Positions 7,901 through 16,027 of a stretch of 64,000 nucleotides of DNA are shown here, one piece after another. This stretch comes from a filamentous cyanobacterium CCT1. Lineage in GTDB: Bacteria > Cyanobacteriota > Cyanobacteriia > Phormidesmidales > Phormidesmidaceae. Under the pieces are notes generated by a model. It was not told where the DNA came from. It saw only the letters and a program-made list of their open reading frames with translations, and searched no databases. The DNA lies in the NCBI GenBank assembly GCA_003017855.1, contig PYER01000004.1:1-64000 (forward strand). The letters run 5' to 3'. Position 1 is the first letter of the stretch; every line of letters starts with the position of its first letter. The translations under genes were made by a program, and so were the position numbers.

Positions 7901-8026
7901 CCAGTTTTACCCCAATCGTGACTTCAGCTATGCCTAAATTGGTCAAAACGACAAAGGTAAGAGCACATTTGAGTGCAGCTTTCGCCTTTAGATATAAGGA
8001 GTTTGGCCCCTAGACTTATCCTGTAA

Positions 8027-8097
<71 letters not shown>

Positions 8098-8213
8098 ACC
8101 TTATCAGCTTTCGAGTATAGCAAACTCAGGGGTGCAATCAAACGTGCCCTGCCTAGGCGAAGCTCAAGGCCCCGCTCATTGCGGCGGTTTGGGCCGGCAT
8201 CAGGTGGAATCCT

Positions 8214-8429
8214 TTGGGCATTGAGCAGGAGGAACTGTCGCTGCTGGCGGCCCTGGTGCTGGCCTACGGGCTTACCATGGTCGGCCCCTTCACCATTGAG
8301 AAGGTTTTGCCCAATAGCCTCAGCCGCGACCATCACCCCCTGCTGCGCTACGCTCCCTACGTCATGGTGGGGCTGCTGTGGAGCCCGATTCTCAAGGCAG
8401 TGACGGCGGCCCTTCCGTATTCTCGATAG
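8214..8429 (+). CDS. Small membrane protein or membrane-protein remnant
   Basis: The frame is open from 8157, with TTG at 8214 as the first usable start. Two hydrophobic segments are visible (LSLLAALVLAYGLTMVGPF and YAPYVMVGLLWSPILKAV) with a charged stretch between them. The reading has the residue character of a real membrane protein, but there is no good start: the only AGGAGG lies inside the frame at about 8226. Its 3' end overlaps the convergent creatininase gene by 38 bases. It may be the 3' remnant of a larger gene truncated beside the tRNA. Family not recognised. Confidence 0.35.
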   Translation: MGIEQEELSLLAALVLAYGLTMVGPFTIEKVLPNSLSRDHHPLLRYAPYVMVGLLWSPILKAVTAALPYSR

Positions 8430-9282
8430 TGGATAGGTCGCTGTCGGTATGAATGGCCTCAACCGCAGCGGCCTGCCCGCTCGCCGCGTGGGGCTGGCGA
8501 AAGCGGTAGATGTCTTCTAGGGCGATCGCCCAGCTGGTGGCCAGAGACGCCAGCAGGCGATCGCCCTTTTCTACCGTAGCTACCGTTGGGTCGCCCAACA
8601 CGCCGCTGGCGCTGAGGTCGCGGGTCACCCAGGCAAAGGGCAGCGCCCCTTCCATCGTCAGCCAGCTATCGGTCGGCAAGTTCTGAGGAAACTCGGCCTG
8701 TGCCCGCTCCATCCGCACCTGGTCGGGCAGTATCGACAGCATCAGGCTGGTTTCGGCATCCCCCGCGTGAATGCCCAGCTCAAGCTCTTTCTCGGTGAGC
8801 AAATCAACCGCGCAGTTGGGCACCGCCCACACAAACAGCGGAAACACCATCAGATCGGCGTGGGCCAGGTGTAGGTCGCGGGCCGCAATTTCGAGCACCT
8901 GGGGCTGCCCGCCGTGGGCATTGAGCAGCACCAGCTTGCGAAACCCGGCCCGGTAAACGCTTTCGGCAACGTCGTGAATGACCCGCAGCAGAGTATCCGC
9001 CGAGAGGGTAATAGTGCCCGGAAAGTGCCAGTGTTCGTTCGATTTGCCGTAGTATAGCGGCGGCAGACTGTAGGCCGGTATCGAAGGATCGAGCTGGGCC
9101 AGGGCCTTGCCCAGCACCGTAGTACAAATGGCACTATCGACCGCTAGCGGCAGGTGGGGGCCGTGCTGCTCGATCGCCCCCATGGGCTGCACAATCACGA
9201 CATTCTCGCGATCGGGCATGGCGTCAATCTCAGTCCAGCTCAGGTAGGGAAAGTAGCGGTGGGGCGGAATGGAGGAATGCAT
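8392..9282 (-). CDS. Creatininase family protein
   Basis: A 296-residue protein with the metal-binding motifs of the creatininase/MftE amidohydrolase family: GAIEQHGPHLPLAVD (metal-binding E, H and D), NAHGGQ, and GIHAGDAETS with the late metal-binding glutamate. Members hydrolyse cyclic amides or small peptides using two metal ions; relatives act in creatinine, formamide-pyrimidine and mycofactocin metabolism. No mycofactocin genes are nearby, so the substrate is unknown. The last 40 residues are low in conservation and overlap the small convergent ORF. It is transcribed away from the DUF4278 gene. Confidence 0.88.
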   Translation of the reverse strand: MHSSIPPHRYFPYLSWTEIDAMPDRENVVIVQPMGAIEQHGPHLPLAVDSAICTTVLGKALAQLDPSIPAYSLPPLYYGKSNEHWHFPGTITLSADTLLRVIHDVAESVYRAGFRKLVLLNAHGGQPQVLEIAARDLHLAHADLMVFPLFVWAVPNCAVDLLTEKELELGIHAGDAETSLMLSILPDQVRMERAQAEFPQNLPTDSWLTMEGALPFAWVTRDLSASGVLGDPTVATVEKGDRLLASLATSWAIALEDIYRFRQPHAASGQAAAVEAIHTDSDLSTIENTEGPPSLP

Positions 9283-9330
9283 AGAAACGAAGATAAATGG
9301 ACTAGTGTTATGGTTCTCTGACGAATCGGC

Positions 9331-9358
9331 TTGACAGTCTCAGGTCAAACAGTAACAA
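9331..9358 (+). promoter_or_regulatory. Candidate promoter for the DUF4278 gene
   Basis: TTGACA at 9331-9336 and TAACAA at 9353-9358 are separated by 16 bases, a good sigma-70-type match. Transcription from here would give a leader of about 100 bases before the ATG at 9470. Confidence 0.5.
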
Positions 9359-9469
9359 TGAATACAGAAACAAATCGTTCATCTCTCTTTGAGAGACGGA
9401 AGTAGAGCTAAAGCTCGAAGGAACGCGCCTCTGTTTATACACCTTCACTCATTTAAGGAGAGGCGAAAG

Positions 9470-9640
9470 ATGTCCTTGAAATATCGCGGCGTTGATTACG
9501 ATCCTGCTACCTCCCAGGTAGCTGTCTCTGAAGAAGTTATTGGCCGCTATCGCGGTGCGGTTGCTACCCGCCACGTTGCCAAGCAGGCTAAGGCCGATCA
9601 CCCCCAGGGTCTCAAGTATCGTGGGGCTGTGGTTCGCTAG
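9470..9640 (+). CDS. DUF4278 domain small protein
   Basis: A 56-residue protein. The ATG at 9470 is preceded by AAGGAG at good spacing, unlike the track start at 9389. The sequence has the family's doubled YRG element: LKYRGVDYDP at the start, IGRYRGAV in the middle and LKYRGAVVR at the end. DUF4278 proteins are short, basic and common in cyanobacteria, with no established function. It stands alone with its own promoter-like sequence and a strong terminator, so it is likely a monocistronic, well expressed gene. Confidence 0.82.
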   Translation: MSLKYRGVDYDPATSQVAVSEEVIGRYRGAVATRHVAKQAKADHPQGLKYRGAVVR

Positions 9641-9668
9641 GTTAAGGTTGCCCGGTTAGGCTAAGCGC

Positions 9669-9714
9669 TGGCCCCAGCTATGGGTTTTTGCCCTTGCTGG
9701 GGCCAATGTTTTTT
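9669..9714 (+). terminator. Intrinsic terminator of the DUF4278 gene
   Basis: Stem TGGCCCCAGC / GCTGGGGCCA with a 17-base loop, followed by ATG and a run of six T. Confidence 0.85.
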
Positions 9715-9739
9715 AAAGGGGCGATGGAGATCCTGAATT

Positions 9740-9894
9740 GCTATGGTAGGCGTTGATTTAGTTGTTTAGTGCGTTTGTGCCAGCAGCACGCCATTACTAT
9801 GGGGCTGCTGCGGTTGAAATTCTGAATTGTTGATTTAATCCAGTATTGATCAACGCAATATTTGGCTAAAGCACCTCTAGAGGGGTGCTTTTTT
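9740..9894 (+). ncRNA. Possible small RNA ending in its own terminator
   Basis: The 241 bases between the DUF4278 terminator and the kinase gene hold no ORF but contain a nested hairpin (CAGCAGC / GCTGCTG enclosing CCAT-TACT-ATGG, 9781-9810) and, 58 bases later, an intrinsic terminator at 9869-9894. A terminator with no gene in front of it suggests a short transcript. No convincing promoter was found, so the 5' end is a guess. Confidence 0.3.
9869..9894 (+). terminator. Intrinsic terminator with no upstream gene
   Basis: Stem AAGCACC / GGTGCTT around the palindrome CCTCTAGAGG, followed by a run of T. It follows the DUF4278 terminator by 155 bases. Confidence 0.75.
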
Positions 9895-9955
9895 GTGCAG
9901 TAGGCTTGGACAATAGCTAATAGTACTATTGCGTCTACGTCGTCCAGGAGAATCG

Positions 9956-11296
9956 TTGGTTATTTTTGCGTATCTGCTGGGGCTGGCTACTGGGGTACTG
10001 CTGCTGATCTGGCAGCAGCGGCGACAGCGTCGCCGTGAGCAGCGGCTGATGCGAACCTTAAAGACAACCGATTGGCCTACCGCCCTGGGGCAGGTTGAGC
10101 AGCTGGTTCAAACTCAACCCCAGCAGCAGCGGCAGCTGCGATCGCTCGGTACCAGCCGCGATACTCTGGAACGCATTCTGCAGACGGCTCCGATCGGCTA
10201 TCTCCAGGTCGACGAAGAAAATCAGCTGATCTGGTGCAATGAGCAGGCCAATCGGCTGCTAAAGATGAATCAGCCTTTAGCCGGGCCGGTGCAGCGGCGA
10301 CGACTGCTGCTGGAGGTAGCCCGCTCCTACGAACTCGATGCCCTGATCGAAGAAGCCCGCGAAAAGCAGACCTGCTGCCAGCGGGAGTGGATGCTCTACC
10401 AAATTTCCCCTGACCCGCTACATCCCAAAGAAGAGCCGACCTATCCCCTGCGGGGCTATGCTCTTCCCCTGGATAACGGTGAAGTGGGCGTATTTCTGGA
10501 AAATCGTCAGGAGGCGGCCCTGCTGGTGCAGCAGCGCGATCGCTGGACTTCTGATGTCGCCCACGAGCTCAAAACCCCCCTCACCTCCATTCGCCTGGTG
10601 GCGGAAACCCTCCAGACCCGCGTCGATGACGGCCAGCGGCGCTGGCTCGATCGCCTCATCAACGAGACCATTCGGCTCAGCAATCTGGTCGAAGATCTGC
10701 TCAACCTCAGTCGGCTCCAGGGCAACCAGTTTCAGGGGCTCACCCTCGAACCGGTCGATCTGCCCCAGCTAATTCAGCGCGCCTGGGTCAGCCTTGAACC
10801 CCTGGCCGAGGTCAAAGGTTTATCTCTGACCTACGACGGCCCCTCCCACTGTTTAGTCAATTTGGATGAGACTTTATTTCACCGGGTGCTGCTCAACCTG
10901 ATTGACAACGCCATCAAGCATAGCCCCAGCCGCGCCACTATTTTTGTGCACCTGACCGAGCCCGATTGCAAGACTAAATCTGGCGATCGCCCGTCTGACT
11001 CCCTTACCCTTGAGGTGATGGATATGGGGACGGGCTTTAGCGCCAAAGATCTGCCCCACATATTCGATCGCTTTTACCGGGCTGACCCGTCTCGCAGCCG
11101 CCATGATGCGCTGGCTGACCTGCCCACCGTCGACCCTGGTGTCGCCACCGAGGTGAGCCGCGGTACTGGCCTGGGCCTGGCGATCGTGAGCCAAATTGTA
11201 GAAGCTCACAACGGTACGATTACTGCCGCTAACCACCCCGACCTAGGTGGTGGCTGGTTACAGCTGCAGCTGCCAGCTACTGCCCAAATTAACTAG
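9956..11296 (+). CDS. Membrane sensor histidine kinase, PhoR/SphS-like
   Basis: TTG at 9956 is preferred over 9929 because CCAGGAGAATCG gives a ribosome binding site before it; 446 residues. Order: one N-terminal membrane helix (VIFAYLLGLATGVLLLIW), a basic linker, a PAS-like region (LERILQTAPIGYLQVDEENQ), HisKA with the phospho-acceptor histidine in SDVAHELKTPLTS, and an HATPase with DNAIKHSP, DMGTGFS and GTGLGLAIV. The layout matches cyanobacterial SphS, the phosphate-starvation kinase that phosphorylates SphR. No response regulator is adjacent, so the partner is encoded elsewhere. The kinase call is certain; SphS identity is likely only. Confidence 0.85.
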   Translation: MVIFAYLLGLATGVLLLIWQQRRQRRREQRLMRTLKTTDWPTALGQVEQLVQTQPQQQRQLRSLGTSRDTLERILQTAPIGYLQVDEENQLIWCNEQANRLLKMNQPLAGPVQRRRLLLEVARSYELDALIEEAREKQTCCQREWMLYQISPDPLHPKEEPTYPLRGYALPLDNGEVGVFLENRQEAALLVQQRDRWTSDVAHELKTPLTSIRLVAETLQTRVDDGQRRWLDRLINETIRLSNLVEDLLNLSRLQGNQFQGLTLEPVDLPQLIQRAWVSLEPLAEVKGLSLTYDGPSHCLVNLDETLFHRVLLNLIDNAIKHSPSRATIFVHLTEPDCKTKSGDRPSDSLTLEVMDMGTGFSAKDLPHIFDRFYRADPSRSRHDALADLPTVDPGVATEVSRGTGLGLAIVSQIVEAHNGTITAANHPDLGGGWLQLQLPATAQIN

Positions 11297-11451
11297 CTTC
11301 AGGTCAAATTAGGGCCAAAATTTAACCGTAATAACATCGAAATCCTGGCCCAAAGACTGAGAGTTTATACTCAGGCAACCTGAATTGCTGGCATACTTGT
11401 TAAGTTGGTTACGTAATCCTGCTGGGCATACATGGCCCTGTTCGTCACGCC

Positions 11452-12237
11452 ATGGCAGAGCGGCTGCAGAAAATTTTGTCTCAGTATGGCCTTGCCTCCC
11501 GACGGCAGGCTGAACAGATGATCGAATCTGGGCAGGTGCGAGTCAATGGTGAAGTCGCGCATCTTGGTCAGCGGGCCGACCCCACCCGCGATCGCATTGA
11601 GGTCAACCGGCAACCCATCCAGGCCCACGGTCGTCCCACCCAGCACTACCTGCTGCTGCACAAGCCCCTGGGCATGGTGTCTACCTGTGCCGACCCCCAG
11701 GGGAGGCCCACCGTGATGACGGTGCTACCACCCGAGCTGCACACCGTGGGGATTCATCCCGTGGGGCGGCTCGATGCCTACAGTACCGGGGCTCTGCTGC
11801 TCACCAACGATGGCGACTTTACATTTCGGCTCACCCACCCTCGCCACGACATTCCCAAAACCTACCGGGTCTGTCTGGAGGGGCAGATGCGACCCGAGGC
11901 CATCGAGGCTTGGCGCAAAGGCATCGACCTCGATAACCGACCCACTCGCCCCGCCAAAGTAACGGTAATAGCCCAAGGCCGAAACCAGACCCAGCTCGAA
12001 GTCGTACTGCAGGAGGGGCGTAACCGACAAATTCGTCGGGTGGCCCAGGCCCTGGGCTACCGGGTGCTAGACTTACACCGAACTGCAGTAGGCTCAGTCA
12101 GGTTGGGCAACCTAGCTGAGGGGTCTTACAGGGCTTTATCATCTGCCGAAATTGAGGCATTATTAGCAGAGTCATCGGTTCAATCAGCCTCCTTTGCTAA
12201 GCTGTCTCCTCCATCAGTAAGCCATTCGCCGTCTTGA
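11452..12237 (+). CDS. RsuA/RluB-family 23S/16S rRNA pseudouridine synthase
   Basis: A 261-residue protein. An N-terminal S4 RNA-binding domain (ERLQKILSQYGLASRRQAEQMI) is followed by the catalytic core with PVGRLDAYSTGALLLTNDGD, where Asp of GRLD is the nucleophile, and EGRNRQIRRV near the end. The family converts uridine to pseudouridine in ribosomal RNA; RluB-like enzymes act on 23S helix 89. The C-terminal 30 residues are poorly conserved and serine-rich. It ends 16 bases before the RodZ-like gene, so the two are probably co-transcribed. Confidence 0.9.
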   Translation: MAERLQKILSQYGLASRRQAEQMIESGQVRVNGEVAHLGQRADPTRDRIEVNRQPIQAHGRPTQHYLLLHKPLGMVSTCADPQGRPTVMTVLPPELHTVGIHPVGRLDAYSTGALLLTNDGDFTFRLTHPRHDIPKTYRVCLEGQMRPEAIEAWRKGIDLDNRPTRPAKVTVIAQGRNQTQLEVVLQEGRNRQIRRVAQALGYRVLDLHRTAVGSVRLGNLAEGSYRALSSAEIEALLAESSVQSASFAKLSPPSVSHSPS

Positions 12238-12253
12238 GCTAGTTTTTCCCTGT

Positions 12254-13042
12254 ATGAAGACAAAAGAGTTGGTTGACCCTAATGCCGTCTATCGAGAGCA
12301 GCTTGTAGAACTGGGTACCCTACTGCGGGCAGCTCGCCAGCAGCAGGGGCTGACCCTAGAAGCTCTGGCTGAAACAACCCTGATTCGCCCTAGCCTGATG
12401 GCGGCCATCGAACAGGGCGACTTAGACGGGCTGCCTGAACCCGTCTACATTCGGGGTCTGATTCGCCGCTATGGCGATGCCCTGCAGCTCGATGGTGAAA
12501 CCCTGGCCAGCCAGTTTTTTACCCCGCCCCGCATTCAGCGCCGCTCCTGGAAAGAGACTCCAGCGGCCCAGCTGCGTCCCCTCCACCTTTACGGGGCCTA
12601 CTTTATGCTGCTGGTAGCGGCAATCAGCGGGCTCTCCTACCTGCTGCGGCAAACCGCTCCCGAGGTGACGGTGCTGCCGCCCCTGAATCCCCTCGAAGGT
12701 GGTACACAGACCGAGTCTGAAGCTACCCCCAGTGTGGGCGATGTTCCTGCCGATCCGACTCCTCAGGCCACAGACCCCCAGTCTCCGATTCAGGTCAAAA
12801 TGACCCTGACGGCTCAGTCCTGGTTGCGCATTACCTCCGATGGCCAAACCGAGTTTGAGGGCATTTTGCAGCCCGGCGATAGCCGCCTGTGGACGGCCGA
12901 TCAGGCCCTAACGATCCGGGCTGGCAACGCTGGTGCCGTCATGGTCAGCTACAACGATCGCCAGGCCGAGGCTCTTGGTCAACCAGGTATGGTCCGAGAG
13001 ATTACCTTTTCGCCCGCAGAAGCGGTTAGTCTGGCCTGGTAA
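12254..13042 (+). CDS. RodZ-like HTH membrane protein with DUF4115
   Basis: A 262-residue protein. Residues 15-90 form a helix-turn-helix domain (LGTLLRAARQQQGLTLEALAETTLIRPSLMAAIEQGD) with the RodZ-typical VYIRGLIRRYGDAL; a membrane helix follows near 115-135 (YFMLLVAAISGLSYLL). After a P/T/E-rich linker comes a DUF4115 beta domain (WLRITSDGQTEFEGILQPGDSRLWTA). RodZ binds MreB inside the cell and links it to cell-wall synthesis. The HTH and C-terminal domain are both present, so it looks complete. A strong hairpin terminator follows at 13104. Confidence 0.87.
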   Translation: MKTKELVDPNAVYREQLVELGTLLRAARQQQGLTLEALAETTLIRPSLMAAIEQGDLDGLPEPVYIRGLIRRYGDALQLDGETLASQFFTPPRIQRRSWKETPAAQLRPLHLYGAYFMLLVAAISGLSYLLRQTAPEVTVLPPLNPLEGGTQTESEATPSVGDVPADPTPQATDPQSPIQVKMTLTAQSWLRITSDGQTEFEGILQPGDSRLWTADQALTIRAGNAGAVMVSYNDRQAEALGQPGMVREITFSPAEAVSLAW

Positions 13043-13103
13043 TTGGTCTTTCACCACTCATGGGGCTTTTGAACAGGGGGCACAGAGCATTCTTTAGTTG
13101 AAG

Positions 13104-13149
13104 ATTAGACAGGTTAGACGGGTCCAGCGTTTTAACCTGTCTAATTTTT
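13104..13149 (+). terminator. Intrinsic terminator after the RodZ-like gene
   Basis: A perfect 12-bp stem ATTAGACAGGTT / AACCTGTCTAAT with an 18-base loop, followed by TTTTG. It lies between convergent genes. Confidence 0.85.
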
Positions 13150-13238
13150 GACGTGCCGACGCTGGCAGCGGCACTGGCGTAGGCATATCGCTTGAGCCCT
13201 CACTGATATCCCTAGCTACTGGGCCAATGCTATGTCGG

Positions 13239-14099
13239 TTAGCTGGGCTGGGCGATCGCCACCTCTTCCTCTGCGGCCTGCTGCATATCCAAAATGAAGG
13301 GTATGTTGCTGCCCTGCCCGACGACCAGCACTCGGGGAACCTGGGCACCGCCGTCTTTCCAGGCTTCGATCGCCTCTTTTTGCAGCACCAGAGACCCGCC
13401 CTTAGCCTTCAGGGTTTCGGCAATCAGCCGTTGGGCCTCGGCACGACCCTTCGCCCGGTTAATTTCGGCCTGGGCCTCCTGCTCGGCTTCCTGAGCAATG
13501 TAGACGGCGCGGCGAGCGCGCTGTTCAGCAATCTGCTTGTCTTCTACGGCCTTGGCAAACTCGGTAGAAAAGGTCAGATCGACCACGCTGGTATCGAGGA
13601 CTAAAATGCCGTACTTGTCGAGCCGAGAGGTCAGGGCGTCGTCAAAGTCTTGCTTGAGCTCAGCCCGCTGGGTAATCGCTTCCTCTACAGTGCGGCGAGC
13701 GGCGGCAATTTTGAATGACTCCTGGGTTTGGGGAGCCACAATTTTAGATACCAAGTTTTCTAACGTGCCCTGGGTGCGGCGAATGTTGACGACCTCGGTG
13801 GGGTCAAGGCGAAAGTTAATGGCAAATCGGCCTGAGAGATCCTGCAGGTCTTTGGTTGAGCTTTGGGCGGGTACCTCAAACTTTTGCACGGTGACGTCGT
13901 ACACATCGACCGTAGAAACCAGGGGCGGTTTCAGATGAATGCCCTCTAGCAGGGCCCCATCCTGCGATTTTCCTAAAATGCTCAGCACACCGGCCTGACC
14001 GGGGTTGATGATGACAAAGCTGCTGGTTACCAGGGCCAAACCGACAATGGCGAGAAAACTCAGCACCACTGGTGGCCAGTTTAGAGTCGAAGATTTCAA
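13239..14099 (-). CDS. Prohibitin/SPFH (band 7) family membrane protein
   Basis: A 286-residue protein starting at TTG, with AGGAA seven bases upstream. An N-terminal membrane anchor (VVLSFLAIVGLALVTSSFVII) precedes the SPFH domain (PGQAGVLSILGKSQDGALLEGIHLKPP, DVTVQKFEVPAQSSTKDLQ), then a long charged coiled coil (AKAVEDKQIAEQRARRAVYIAQEAEQEAQ). The pattern matches prohibitin 1-type proteins, such as cyanobacterial Phb1, which form ring oligomers on membranes; the role in cyanobacteria is unsettled. It stands alone, convergent with the RodZ-like gene. Confidence 0.9.
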   Translation of the reverse strand: MKSSTLNWPPVVLSFLAIVGLALVTSSFVIINPGQAGVLSILGKSQDGALLEGIHLKPPLVSTVDVYDVTVQKFEVPAQSSTKDLQDLSGRFAINFRLDPTEVVNIRRTQGTLENLVSKIVAPQTQESFKIAAARRTVEEAITQRAELKQDFDDALTSRLDKYGILVLDTSVVDLTFSTEFAKAVEDKQIAEQRARRAVYIAQEAEQEAQAEINRAKGRAEAQRLIAETLKAKGGSLVLQKEAIEAWKDGGAQVPRVLVVGQGSNIPFILDMQQAAEEEVAIAQPS

Positions 14100-14240
14100 C
14101 GGAAGTTCCTAATTGTGCTGCCCTTCTACGGTATCGGCTATTTAGCCGAGCGGGGAGGTTCTTCAGCAAGGCTTTGGATTGAGGGCTGTGGATCAAAGGC
14201 TTCGGATCAACTCTGTCAGCTCTAAAAATTCGGGTATGCC

Positions 14241-14316
14241 GTAGCGTGGGTCAAACGAAGTGCGACCTACGAGAGCTTAAGAACCCGTGGGTCTCGTAAA
14301 CTCGACATCACGCTAC
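14241..14316 (+). repeat. Dispersed palindromic element
   Basis: Outer arms GTAGCGTG and CACGCTAC bound a 76-base element. The inner sequence GGGTCAAACGAAGTGCGACC resembles GGGTGAAACGAAGTGGAACC of the element at 62259-62334, which has the same length. It lies between the prohibitin gene and the end of purM. Confidence 0.65.
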
Positions 14317-14349
14317 TTACTAACCCTAAAATTTAGCCTTGACGCTGCA

Positions 14350-15399
14350 CTAGTCGGGGAGCCCCATCACCTGGCCCGAACCAGCCACCACTTCGCCAAT
14401 GGCGTAGGCGGCTACCTGGTGCTGGGCCAGCCAGGCCAGGGTCTGATCGACATGGTTAGCAGGAACTACCAGAGCAAACCCAATTCCCATATTAAATGTG
14501 TCGTAGAGCGCACTCTCGGGCACCTCGCCTGCCTGTGCTAGCCAGCTAAATACGGGTAGTACAGGCCAGCTACCTACCTCAAGCTGAATACTCTGGTCTG
14601 GCCCCAGGCAGCGAGGCAGGTTTTCGGGTAGGCCGCCGCCGGTAATATGGGCCATGCCGTGGATGGCTAACCCCTCTCGACGCGCCTTCAGCACGGGATC
14701 TACGTAGATGCGAGTGGGGGTGAGCAAGACGTTGGCCAGGCTCAGGTCGCTGAGGGTCGGTACGACCTCGTCCCAGCGGTAGCCGGTGCCACCGTCGGGG
14801 CGCTGGCCCTCGGCAACGACCTTGCGCACCAGGCTAAAGCCATTGCTGTGTACGCCGCTGCTGGCAAGCCCAATGACGCGATCGCCCAGCTGCACCTGGC
14901 TGCCGTCTAAAATCTGAGACTTTTCGACTACACCCACGCAAAACCCTGCCAGATCGTACTCGCCAGGGCCATAAAAACCGGGCATTTCAGCGGTTTCGCC
15001 GCCCAACAGAGCGCACCCGGCCTGGTGACACCCCGCCACAATGCCCTCGACCACTTCTGCTAGGGCAGCAGGTTCTAGCTTGCCTGTGGCCAGGTAGTCG
15101 AGAAAGAACAGCGGTTCGGCCCCGCTGGTGAGAATGTCGTTGACGCACATGGCTACCAGATCAATGCCGACGGTGCTGTGGCGCTGGGTCACCTGGGCAA
15201 TTTTGAGCTTGGTGCCAACCCCGTCGGTGCCCGATACCAACACCGGTTCGCGGTAGCCCGTCGGCAGTTCGCAGAGGCCACTAAATCCTCCTAGGCTGCC
15301 CAGCACCTCAGGTCGACGGGTGCTGTCTACCAGGCTGCGAATGCGCTGCACAAAGCCACGCCCTGCCTCTACGTCTACACCGGCATCCCGATAGTCCAT
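14350..15399 (-). CDS. purM: Phosphoribosylformylglycinamidine cyclo-ligase
   Basis: A 349-residue protein of normal PurM length, catalysing the ATP-dependent closure of FGAM to AIR in purine synthesis. It begins [13 protein letters not shown], the standard N-terminus, and contains [38 protein letters not shown] and [17 protein letters not shown], followed by [13 protein letters not shown] and FNMGIGF. All expected substrate and ATP loops are present. It is transcribed alone; no other purine gene is adjacent. Confidence 0.97.
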   Translation of the reverse strand: MDYRDAGVDVEAGRGFVQRIRSLVDSTRRPEVLGSLGGFSGLCELPTGYREPVLVSGTDGVGTKLKIAQVTQRHSTVGIDLVAMCVNDILTSGAEPLFFLDYLATGKLEPAALAEVVEGIVAGCHQAGCALLGGETAEMPGFYGPGEYDLAGFCVGVVEKSQILDGSQVQLGDRVIGLASSGVHSNGFSLVRKVVAEGQRPDGGTGYRWDEVVPTLSDLSLANVLLTPTRIYVDPVLKARREGLAIHGMAHITGGGLPENLPRCLGPDQSIQLEVGSWPVLPVFSWLAQAGEVPESALYDTFNMGIGFALVVPANHVDQTLAWLAQHQVAAYAIGEVVAGSGQVMGLPD

Positions 15400-16027
15400 G
15401 GGGTTTCAAACGTCCTTGCGTGTGGGCCAGTCTCTTACCTTAAAAACGGGGGCGAGCTTCGTCAATGGGCCAGGTCGCTAGCAGCGGCGATCGCCCGACT
15501 TAGCGCAGCTAGTTTTCCTAGCAATTGGATCCGAATGGCGGTATGATTGGGAGCTTTTTCTGGGTCATCAGGGCACTTGCTGGTCTGCCGTCAGGCTGCG
15601 ATCGCCGTCAAAATTTGTGTTGCAAAGTACAGTTCGTGTTCCGCGATCTTTACCTTTTGCTGACAAATCCCTGCCAAACGATGAACAGACTGATTATTTT
15701 TACATAACTCACTTGACTGAATTCATAAATAATTCGAAATTTAACGGAGACTCGTGCAGGACTGTAAAACCCAGTCACAGCAGTTAATTCAGCCATTCAT
15801 GTAGGAAGGGATACTTTTTTATTTTGCGGTGGAGGCATATCCCCTCCATATCTTCCCGGATTTGCAAGTCTGGCTGAACGTGCTAAGTTACATTTCGTCA
15901 AAAAAACCGAAGGCCAATTTGCAATGAGCACGGGCTTTAAGGCGATTCCTGTGTCGCCTGTTCTAGGTCATGGTTGTCAGGCTCAGAATTTTCCCCCTGC
16001 TCTTTCTGTTGAATTCTTTTGGTGTAC
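15400..16027 (+). other. 628-base region between divergent purM and rlpA
   Basis: No ORF of convincing quality lies here. The last 200 bases before rlpA contain TTTTTTATTTTGCGG, a GGAGGCATATCCCCTCC hairpin and AGGCGATTCCTGTGTCGCCT (6-bp stem), as might be found in a structured leader. I could not match it to a known riboswitch class. Both genes' promoters should lie in this region. Confidence 0.5.

Noticed and set aside
15525-15707. 60-residue ORF upstream of rlpA
   Set aside because: It has no ribosome binding site, and cysteine- and tryptophan-rich composition without homology-like motifs.
15400-16027. c-di-AMP (ydaO) riboswitch upstream of rlpA
   Set aside because: I looked for the conserved GAGCGGGGGA-type core and did not find it; only weak hairpins are present.
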